A stretch of 64,000 nt of DNA. It comes from Cocos nucifera. Taxonomy: Eukaryota > Streptophyta > Magnoliopsida > Arecales > Arecaceae. The DNA lies in assembly GCA_006176705.1 (NCBI GenBank), contig QRFJ01000381.1, positions 21,001-85,000 of the forward strand, written 5' to 3'. Below are positions 12,773-22,032 of the stretch, piece by piece (position 1 is the first letter of the stretch; each line of letters starts with the position of its first letter). The position numbers were made by a program, and so were the translations under genes. The notes below the pieces were generated by a model, which was not told the DNA's origin, made no database searches, and saw nothing but the letters and a program-made list of their open reading frames with translations.

Positions 12773-15002
12773 TGTTGGGGATAAACCCCACTTTCATCGA
12801 AGTTCGGTCTGATGCTTATCTCAATGCAACCGATAATCACGGAAGAGCTTCAATCAAAAAATTCTCCCCCAGCAGTCAAGCCTTAGCCATCAGTCGATCG
12901 AACTCCTTAGCGATCGAGCCCCAACCGAACTTCCCAAGCAGCCAAACTCTTTTCCGAACTTTTTCTTCAGTCGGACTCCTACGGAAGCTGAACTTTCTTC
13001 AATTTTTTTTTTCAGTCAGACTCTTACAAGAATCGAACTCCCTCTGAACTCCTTCAGTCAGACTCCTATGGGAGCCGAACTTCTTCCGGATTCCTTCTTT
13101 AGTCGGACTCCTACGGGAGCCAAACTCCTTTCGGATCCCTCTTTCAGTCGGACTCCTATGGAAGCCAAACTTTTCTTCAAACTTCTTCTTCAGTTTAACT
13201 CCTACGGGAGCCGAAAGCCGAACTTCTCTTTCAGTCGAAACTCCTACGAGAGCTGAACTTCTCTCGGATCCCTCCTTCAGTCGGACTTCTACGAGAGCGA
13301 ACTCCTCCGGATCCCTCCTTTCAGTCGGGACTCCTACGGGAGTCGAACTTCCTCCAAACTTCTTCTTTAGTCAGACTCCTATGAGAGCCAAACTTCTCTT
13401 TGGATCTCTCTTTCAATCGGACTCCTATGGGAGGCGAACTTCTTTCGGATCCCTCCTTCGGTCGAACTCCTACGGGAGTCGAACTTTCTTTCGGATCTCT
13501 CCTTCAGTCGGACTTCTATGAAAGCCAAACTTCCTTCAAACTTCTTCTTCAATCGGACTCCTACGAAAGCCGAACTTCTCTCGGATTTCTCCTTCAGTCA
13601 GACTCCTATGGGAGCCAAACTACCCTCCGAACTCCTCCTTCAGTCGGACTCCTATGGGTGTCGAACTTCTCCGAATCTCTCCTTTAGTCGAACTCCTATA
13701 GGAGCCAAACTCCTTCCATATCCCTCCTTCAGTCGAACTCCTATGCTCCTACGAAAGCCAAACTTCCTTCGAACTTCTTCTTCAGTCAGACTCCTACGGG
13801 AGCCGAACTCCTCCTTCAGTCGGACTCCTACGAGAGCCGAACTTCTCTCGGATCCCTCCTTCAGTCGGACTCCTATGAGAGCCGAACTCCTTCCAGATTC
13901 CTCCTTCAGTCGGACTCCTACGGGAGTCGAACTTCCTTCAAACTTCTTCTTTAGTCGGACTCCTATGGAAGCCAAACTTCTCTCGGATCTCTCCTTCAAT
14001 CGGACTCCTACGGGAGCCGAACTTCTCCTGGATCCCTCCTTCAGTCGAAGTCCTATGGGAGCCGAACTTCTCTCGGATCCCTCCTTCAGTCGGACTCCTA
14101 TGGGAGCCAAACTCCCTCCAAACTCCTCCTTCAGTCAAACTCCTATGGGAGTCGAACTTCTCCCAGATCTCTCCTTCAATCGAACTCCTATGGGAGCCAA
14201 ATTTCTTCCAGATTTCTCCTTCAATCGGACTCCTACGGGAGCTGAACTTCTTTCGGATCCCTTCTTTAATCAAGTTTCTACAGGATCCGAACTTCTTCCG
14301 CACTTCTTCTTCAGTCAAACTTCTTTCGAACTCCTCAAGGAGTCGAACTTCTTTCGAACTTCTCCTTCAATCGAACTTCTTCAGGAGCCAGACTCCTTCC
14401 AGACTTCTTCTTCAGTCGGATTTCTCTAATGGATTGCTCTCAGATGATCTCCTCCAGACGTATTTTCTTCAGGAGTCTGAACTCTTCTGAAATTGATATA
14501 TGTCGAAGTCCACCAATCAACGCCTGCTTCCTCTAAGCTATGGCTATTAAATCTCAACGAACGATCGCCATCAATCTGCTACAGGTGGCACCTCCTCCAT
14601 GACAGACTCCATCAGGCCTCGAGCGGCCCGCTACTGAACGGTATGGCTGTCACTTTTAGCCTGACGACATCTTCCTCGCCGTACCGAGCCCCATGCGATC
14701 TCGAGCGGCCCACCACTAGATGGTATGGCCGTCACCATCAATCAAGCTTCGTCTATAAAAAAGGATCCTTCAGATATGTTTTCTCTAGGCTCTAAGCTCT
14801 CTTCTCCTTTTCAAAACTCGACCGAACTCTGGCCTGAGCACTCCATTTCTTTTGGCCAGAAGAGCTGACTTGATCGTCGGAGGATCCCGTCGGAGCCACC
14901 ACCATCGACTCCGAACGGGATTTTATTTTGCAGATCACTGGCGGCGATCTCATTTTTCTCGGCTCCAGCATGATCCGACGTCGACCAGATTCTGCACCAA
15001 CA
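12773..15002 (+). repeat. Right (3') LTR of the Gypsy-type element
   Basis: This 2,230-bp LTR starts TGTTGGGGATAAACCCCA and ends TTCTGCACCAACA. It carries about 29 copies of the 45-bp unit (12955-14290), which read open for 303 codons on the plus strand and also on the minus strand. The non-array parts match the left LTR closely, including the CTTCGTCTATAAA region near 14745 that could hold the LTR TATA box. Confidence 0.88.
12955..14290 (+). repeat. 45-bp tandem array within the right LTR
   Basis: About 29 copies of the unit seen in the left LTR. The extra copies explain almost all of the 512-bp length difference between the LTRs, so the array has expanded or contracted since insertion. Confidence 0.9.
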
Positions 15003-15007
15003 GAGCC
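15003..15007. repeat. Target-site duplication GAGCC (right)
   Basis: Identical to 6542-6546. It follows the CACCAACA end of the right LTR directly. Confidence 0.9.
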
Positions 15008-16542
15008 TACAAAAAATTAATTACTATAAATAATCATAAAAAAATATTAAAATTTTATAAAAAATGGATCTCTACTTATACATCAATTTTATCTTTTATT
15101 GCTCTATCTAATTCTTTATAGATGGGGAGATAACCTTTGGTCAAAATATTTTTCAAATTTTTTTTTAAATTTTATCAGCTTGTTTTAGGATCCAAATAAT
15201 AGAATTTTATTCTAATTTTATTTCAATAAGATTCGTAAGTTGTAAATCTCAAAAAAATATCTAATTTCAAGTTATAAATCATCTTAATCGGACATCATTT
15301 GATCAAATTATGAACTTTTGAAGTTCAGCGCATAATTCAACATCCTAATATGATAGATCTTGCTTCTGAATCCTATCTAGCTTAGCTTGTAGTGGTTGAA
15401 ATGATTTAATTTATAGATGACTAGATTTACTTTTGCATCCGCATACGTGAGATATTATTTACTTCAACCTCTGGCCCATGGCTCGGAGTCTCATGATTTT
15501 ATCCTTAAAAAAATATGAAGATTTCAATCCATATAAATTATACTCTCTCTTGGTTCACAACTAATGATGTTGACCCTCCACAACAATAGGTTTATATACA
15601 CATATACAAAAGTACATCCAACAAGCTGAAGTTAATTGCTAACTCATAGTAAGTGTTGTGGATGTGAAGAAACACTACCATAAATCTTAAGTAAAACCCA
15701 TATATCAGCTTATCAACGGTGGAGTAGGGTGAGGCCCATTTTAAAGAGCTTTGTAGATGACAACAGGTGCCGAAGAAGATCAAAACTTTGGTCAGCGATC
15801 AAGAACAAACTTCATACCACAGATGTTCTACAGAATAGCAGCAACTTGCTCAGTCTCAAGGTATGAAGGTTCAAAGGTTAGGCAAGGACTTCGAGATGAT
15901 TGGGATCGACTGATAATGGCAAGAGATAACATTTTTTTTTTTTTGGAAGAAAATGGCAGGAGAGAACTAACAGAATTTTTTTTGAGAAAATGGAGAAGGA
16001 TCAACCAAGTACTAAAGAAGGCCCTGACAGCTTTCGTAGACTGGGCTGAGCTTATTCTAATTGCTACAGACTAGAGTGGGCTGAGCTTCCTTATTAGTTA
16101 CGGACTACAAGTTCACCCTCTTCAAGGATCTCTTCCTTTCTCCGACGATTTCAGATTCGAGTTGGCCCTGCTTTCCTTCGCTTTATTCATTTTCCTTTGC
16201 TATTCTCTTGTTTTTTCCAGCTTTTCTTTACAACTTTTCTACACTAAAATTTAGTTAAAATTAAAATTGCACAAACATCTGGCAACCTGAGTTAGCATTT
16301 TTATTCGGTGACAATCATCACCAGGATGTCCCCACACCATTTTTTTTTCTTTTTCTTTTCTTCCTTTCTTCTTCCTGTGTCGTGGTTAAGGGAGCCAAAA
16401 GAAACTTCTCATCCATGAACTTTATTCATGAGAAGATGGGGATGGTTACAAAGAATAGGATACAGGACTGAATGATAGGATACATAGTTGCGTGGTGAGT
16501 GCAGATCAAACTGTTCGCCAAGAAGTTTACAATGTTAATGGT
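15008..16542. other. AT-rich spacer; right copy of the flanking direct repeat
   Basis: 15030-15480 is the right copy of the degenerate repeat also seen at 5640-6250. The rest, including a 105-codon open frame at 15757-16074, resembles nothing I recognise and contains T and A runs. No gene is called. Confidence 0.5.
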
Positions 16543-17141
16543 TGTTGGAAAAAGCTGCATGATACTATAAACTCTTCTTTTTTCTGTATATAATTAAATA
16601 GGATATTACAAAATAATAATAATTTTTATAATTTATTCAAATAAATTTAATAAATAAAAAATAATCAAGCAATTTACAAAAGGATACCATAATTCTGATG
16701 TGAATCCTTCATTATTTAGAATAATAAGGCTACCGTAGATCTTTTTTATATCAACTACAGATTACATAAATATATCATAAAAAATATATCCTAGCTTTCT
16801 TAATAAAAATAATTATCATCAATAAAATATATTTCAACAAGAAGGACAAATATCATCAAATGTATAGATACTTGAAATAATTAATAAAAAAAAAATTCAA
16901 AGATCGAAACCGTTCAACTTGTAATTCTCAGTGCTGAGAACAATATACTAAATTTTCATTGAAATTGAAATATGATCAACTATTTGATCATCTGACAAAA
17001 TAATATTCTTTCTTTGAATTATTTTTCTCTTCTCCATCCTTATGCACCGAATCTACTTACCATACCAAAACTAGGGCCACGTTCCTTTTCCTTAGTTTTA
17101 AAAAGGTGTAGGTCTCACATAAAGGAGGGACCATACCAACA
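16543..17141 (-). repeat. 3' LTR of Copia-1
   Basis: A 599-bp LTR with plus-strand ends TGTTGG...CCAACA. It aligns along its length with 28324-28979, for example at CTTCTCCATCCTT and GAGGGACCA. A purine-rich stretch on the minus strand (GGAGAGATT, from 17142 rightward) lies just upstream in element orientation and serves as the polypurine tract. Confidence 0.85.
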
Positions 17142-17457
17142 AATCTCTCCATTTTGACTCATGTGGAAGGTTCCACTAAATCTGCTATCTTTCTACTAGC
17201 AATCAATTTTTTTATAGATAAAGTTTTAATCATCATATCCTGAACTCAATGATATCTCACATCAATATGTTTATATCTCGAATAAAATATTAGATTTTTT
17301 TGAGATGGATGGTGTTTTGATTATCGCTTCTTTTATTCTAGGCCAAACTTTTATAGAAAATTTTTTATCCACAAAAGTTCTTTATAAGATTCTATAGCTG
17401 CAATATACTCGGCCTCCTTAGTGAATGAAGCAACATACTACAACAAAAATGGTCTAT
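17142..17457 (-). pseudogene. Copia-1 RNase H, C-terminal part
   Basis: On the minus strand this reads VASFTKEAEYIAAIESYK, then a degenerate KHIDVRYH motif, the typical end of a Copia RNase H domain (consensus TEAEYIAA...KHIDIRYH). Its N-terminal continuation lies 7 kb away at 24672. The gap is the nested solo LTR with CACTA-1. Stops and frameshifts show decay. Confidence 0.85.
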
Positions 17458-17462
17458 GGCAT
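17434..17462. repeat. Extra CACTA terminus lying outside CACTA-1
   Basis: CATACTACAACAAAAATGG followed by TCTATGGC is almost identical to the left end of CACTA-1 that starts 56 bp further on (17490). It sits between Copia codons and the solo LTR edge, so it is not part of the complete element. It may be the tip of an older, excised or truncated CACTA copy. Confidence 0.6.
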
Positions 17463-17763
17463 TGAAGGATGTCACACATTCGAAACATGCATTACTACAA
17501 CAAAAATGATCTATGGCAGCGCTTACTATGGCAGTGATTTTCAAAATCGCTGCCGTAGGTCCGACCTATCGCAGCGGTTAACGAAAACCGCTGTCGTAGG
17601 TCGGATCTATAGCAGCGGTTATAATTAACCACTATCATAGGTCGATCTATAACGATGGTTTATTATAACTGCTACCATAAGTTGGATCTATAGCGGCGGT
17701 TAGTAGAAACCGCTGCTATAATCTGATTTATGGCAGTGGTTAATTATAACCGATGCCATATAT

Positions 17764-18725
17764 TTTTTTTAAATATTATATAATTTTAAAATTTAATGTT
17801 CATCTTCATCGTTCATTATCTAAATAATTATTATTAGAGTGTCATCGCAAAAGATCACCTCGATCCAATGGCCCTAACTTCGTCGATCAAAAAAATTTAA
17901 TTTCGATAATCACAAACGATGATGCAATAATCTGATAGATGAAGATCTCCGATGGATTCAAAAATCTACAACGATGATCTTGATAATGTTCATAGTGTAT
18001 TATCAAAGTTTCACTTCAATCGGATATCGTTATCTTAGTCAATTTAGTATAGATTAGTTTCGATCGTTAAATGATAAATGATTGATCAAAGGACCAAACG
18101 GTATCCGATTATGAGATAATTTTTTTATAAATGATCTTGGCTACTACTTTAATCATTTTTTATGGTGGTGATTATAAAATTTAACTCATGAGATAAAGAA
18201 CGATCAAAACTATACGTCTTCTGATTACCATTCTGAAACTTCACTGATTGTTATGCTCGTGCTTTTGCAATATCTGCTTAACATGAATAATTTATACAAA
18301 AATTATTTAAATTTTACTATCATCACCATATAAAATATTTAAAATTATAACAAAGATTATTTAACTAAAAAATTTCTCATAATCGGATGTCGTTTAACCC
18401 TTTGATCACTTATTTCTAATTTAACGGCCAAAATTATTCTGTACTAAATTGATCATGATAATTATATCTAATTGAAGTAAAACTTTGATAGTATGCTACA
18501 AACATCATCGAAATTATCATTGCAGATTTTTGAACCCATTGGAGGTCTCCATCTATCAGATCACCGCATCATCGTTCGTAATTATCGAAATCAAATTTTC
18601 TAATTGATGAAGCTAGGGCCATCGGATCGAGGTGATCTTTTGCGACGATACTTTAATAATAACTATTTAGAAAATGAACAATGAAGATGGGCATTAAATT
18701 TTAAATTATATAATATTTAAAAAAA
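17764..18725. repeat. Foldback (inverted repeat) module of CACTA-1
   Basis: Two arms of about 420 bp (17764-18184 and 18307-18725) are imperfect reverse complements around a ~120-bp loop. Matching pairs include GATCACCTCGATCC with GGATCGAGGTGATC, and TGATAGATGAAGATCTCC with GGTCTCCATCTATCA. The same module occurs in CACTA-2 (31221-33046). A transcript through it would fold into a long hairpin. Confidence 0.85.
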
Positions 18726-18934
18726 TTTTAAAAAAATTATTTCCAACCTACGGCAGCAGTTATAAAAAATTACTGCTATAGATCTATGGCAGTGGTTATA
18801 AAACCGCTGCCATAGATCTATGACAGTAATTTTGGATAACCGCTGTCGTAGATCTATGACAGTGGTTCGATAACTGCTGTGGTAGGTTAGATTAAAAATC
18901 TTCAAATTTTTTATTTCCTTTCGTGCATGCTCGA

Positions 18935-19400
18935 TCTCTCTCTCCTCCTCTTCGTCATCGGCAAGGCTCCTCCCCTTGACCCATGTCGCCCCTCCTCCCC
19001 CCCAGGCCGGTGTCACCCCTCCTCCCCCCCGATCGGCATCGCCCCTCCTTCCCCCTCCCTCTTCGGCCCCCCATCCTCGACCGCCCCTCCCCGCCACCCC
19101 CACCTTCATCTGACCCTCCCTCGGCCCCCGCGAAACCCCCCACTCTAGCGAACCCCCTCTGCACCCTCGCTTGGCCCCCGCAAACCCCACCCTCCGCCCC
19201 TCCATCCGACCTCCCTCGATCCCAGCAAATCTCCTCGGTGAATCCATCTGACCTCCTTCGGACCCTGTGAAACCTCACCCCCCCACCACCACCATTCTGA
19301 CCCTCCCTACCAAGTGCAAAGCCTCCTTCGGCCCTCTCGTCTGTGCCCCCTTCCCCTAGCCCCCATCCCCAGCCATCCCTGCCTCCTCTCTTCTCTTTTT
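18935..19400. other. Pyrimidine-rich GC block inside CACTA-1
   Basis: The plus strand is dominated by C with runs such as CCTCCCCCCC. The minus strand stays open for 176 codons of Gly/Arg/Glu-rich low-complexity sequence. This is composition, not a gene: the opposite strand is open too. A similar block occupies the same relative place in CACTA-2 (33755-34120). Confidence 0.7.
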
Positions 19401-19849
19401 CTCTTTTTTCTCTCTTCTCTATCTCACTATCTTATTTTTATTTCGCAGGTTAACTCTAGTATCGTCGTCCTCCTCTAGCATCGTCGTCGGCGACCCTCAA
19501 AGCTTTTGATACAACCCGCTCTCTATAGCCAAAGGTATAATTTTTTTTAATTTTATAATATTATTTATTAATCATATATATTTATAATAATTTATAAAAT
19601 ATTTATAATAAATATTATAAATATTTATTATAAATATTATAATTATCTGCATGTCGTAGTTTTTGGGCCGTGCCATGGTGGTAGCCTTGGGCCGTGCCAT
19701 GTCGACGATTGTGGACTAGATCTATCAACGAGTTGGATTCGAATTGGAACCTAGATATTCAAATTCGGACCCAATTTTAATTACTGGTACGAATACTCGA
19801 TGGGTCTATACTTGAGAGAGGAAATGAGGGATCCGGCCTTGCCGCCATC

Positions 19850-20170
19850 ATTGGGAGGGAGGGGGTCCGACCTCATCGGTGAGGGAGATTGAGAGAGGGA
19901 GAGTGGGAGATTCGAGAGAGCGAGAGAGGGAGGGAGGGGGTCCAACCTCGTCGGCATCACTGGAAGGGATGGGGTCTGGCCTTACCGACGAAGGAGATCG
20001 AGAGAGCGAGAGAGGGAGGGATGGATCCGACCTCACCGACGAGGAAGATAGAGAAAGGGAGAGAGGAAGATCGAAAGATGGAAAAGCTAGGAGGGAGGGG
20101 TTCGGCCTCGCCGCCGTCGTCGGCAAGAGAGATCGAGAGAGGGAGAGAGGGAGTGATCGAGGGGATGGCA
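19850..20170. repeat. GAGAGA purine-rich tract inside CACTA-1
   Basis: A degenerate tandem unit of roughly 70-90 bp contains GAGATCGAGAGAGGGAGAGA and a CCGACCTC(G/A)(T/C)CG block. The strand bias is strong (plus strand purines). Open frames on both strands are low-complexity Arg/Glu/Ser and are not credited as genes. Confidence 0.75.
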
Positions 20171-20659
20171 CACATCCGAGCTGGCTCGGGCCGTGATCGA
20201 GCCAGTTGGGGGAGGACCCTAGCCGGATGTCTCAGGCATAGAGCCGACTGTCTCAAACATGGAACTGGCTTGACTTTCGAGTGAATAAAATTTGATATGT
20301 CACGATATTATATTGATTAATGTTCATTAATATTATAGATCACGATGGCACCAAAATGCCATCTAGCTTTCACCCTTACCTTTCGATGGGTTACGCAAGT
20401 TCCGCATTCGAAAAGCAGTCGGAGCATACTCCGTCCACCTCGGCATCAACTGCTTAGGAACCTTCACCATCGACATCTACTCCATCGATGGCATCTACTC
20501 TACCGATGGTATCTAGTCCACCGACGGCTGAGCCTCTACCATCGCAGATATCTGAGTATACATTTTTATTATATTAGCACAACTTTATTTTTTATATAGT
20601 ATTTGTACACTTATATATTTGCATAATGTATTTGCATTATAGGTACATCATCCAGTCGG

Positions 20660-22032
20660 ATATTTTGTGGTCCATACATATGGCACACGTGTAGAACCAC
20701 CAGCATCAGATGATTGTGCGGTATGGTGCAAAGGGGACGTCGGTAGGGGAGACCGTATGAAAGATGCATTCCTTTTTTGGAGTGCTTATGAGGTGGTCGG
20801 ACATCATTCCCATAGAGCCCAGGGACTGGCATTTGATGGATGCTGCCATCAGGGATCGGATATAGGAGAAGATATGGGTAAGTATATGCATCTTAGTTAT
20901 ATTTATGCATTTTATATGTTTACACTATATATGTTTGATTAAAATAATTTTGTAACTAATTTTTGATAAATTTGTACAGAGAAGGTATGACTTCTCCGAT
21001 CATAAGAGGACTCGAGATGTCCGATTGAAGAAGATCAAAAAATTGTACCAGACTTACAAGATCAAGCTCCACAGAGGATGGCTCGAGCATCGATGAGACA
21101 CTCCAGAGGAGCTTGTTTCTTGGATACAGGACTATCCTCCGAGTCAGTGGGAGAGGATGGTTAGACACTGGGGGAGCCAGAAGTTCGAGATAAAATTTTT
21201 AACTTTTAAATTTTTCAATAAGCTTAAAATATTATTTAAATATTTATTATTTATTTAAATACTTGTTAGGCTACCTCTCATCAGAATCGAGAGAACCGTA
21301 CAGTCCAGGAGTATACGCACACTCTAGGCCACAAGTCTATGGCCAGTCATGTGCATAGAGAGATAATTAATTCTAAATCTTACTAGATAAATTAAATTTA
21401 TATTTTTTTATCATCTTTCTGATAAATTCGTTCTTTGTTATAGCTGATAAAAGATGGAGTGATGCCCAACCATAATGAGATCTTTTGATCCAGCCGCACG
21501 AACAAGATGGGCAGACCAATGAACGCCATGATCGGACATATTTTTGTAAGTATTAAATATATTAGTATATATGATTAGTATTATAATATTTTTTTATAAA
21601 ATTTTATTTTAATTTATAATTATAGGATTAGTTAGATGCGCTCGTAAGCAAGGGCCCAGATACCTGCTCCATAACCATCTATCTCAGGTCTTGGGGCCTG
21701 AGCACTCTGAAAGGATCCGATGTAGGTTCGGACACACACCAATAAGCTACTGATCCGAGGCGAGCATCTTCTCATAAACTTTCGATGTCGTCAATCGAAA
21801 GGAGCTTGAGGAGGTATTGGCACGGACAGATCGTACTGCGATGCGGGCAGATCGGCCTGAGGAGTGCACATCTCATCTGAAGAATATCGTAAGAGATATG
21901 ATGTCGATGCTCAGCACGTATTTTGAAGTCACGAGCTTTAAGAATATGTTGACCCGTATTCCAGCTCCAGCTCTGGCTCCGACTTTCGATGACGACGACG
22001 ACGATGATGATGTAGATTTAGGAGACTTTTGA
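20660..22032 (+). pseudogene. Transposase_24-like (plant Ptta/En/Spm) gene, decayed
   Basis: Spliced reading gives a recognisable protein. One exon ends near 20877 (EPRDWHLMDAAIRDRI, stop, EKIW) before a GTAAGT donor. The next starts at 20980 after ACAG with RRYDFSDHKRTRDVRLKK and runs through WLEHR. Further blocks read SHQNRENRTVQEYTHTLGHK near 21275, LIKDGVMPNHNEIF with SSRTNKMGRP near 21444-21520, and a C-terminus ending in a run of eight Asp, then VDLGDF and TGA at 22030. The WxxxxxPPxxW-like block followed by NKxNR, HTxGxKS and a (M/E)PxxxEIFxxTRTxKxG motif is typical of this family. In-frame stops, such as TAG near 20861, mark it as broken. Confidence 0.65.

Larger units (their letters stand above)
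6547..15002 (+). mobile_element. Non-autonomous Ty3/Gypsy-derived LTR retrotransposon (LARD-like)
   Basis: An 8,456-bp element is bounded by two LTRs beginning TGTTGG and ending CACCAACA, with a perfect GAGCC target duplication. Just inside the left LTR is a likely primer binding site, and a purine tract (AAAGTGGGGAGACTAT) abuts the right LTR, so the element reads on the plus strand. The 4.5-kb interior has no complete gag or pol. It holds gag-like low-complexity remnants (about 8.4-9.2 kb), the tail of a Gypsy integrase (9257-9448) and three tandem arrays. It must have moved using proteins from a related autonomous element. The LTRs differ at many sites, largely C/T and G/A, as expected for methylated and decaying copies. 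Confidence 0.88.

Noticed and set aside
13518..14429. Open frame of 303 codons with the same repeats
   Set aside because: Same array in the right LTR; no sign of selection for protein.
15757..16074. 105-codon open frame (contains RKWRRINQVLKKALTAF)
   Set aside because: No family recognised and no splice-supported continuation; next to T and A runs.
18717..19278. Gly/Arg-rich open frames of 176 and 107 codons
   Set aside because: Products of a C-rich block in CACTA-1; low complexity, both strands open.
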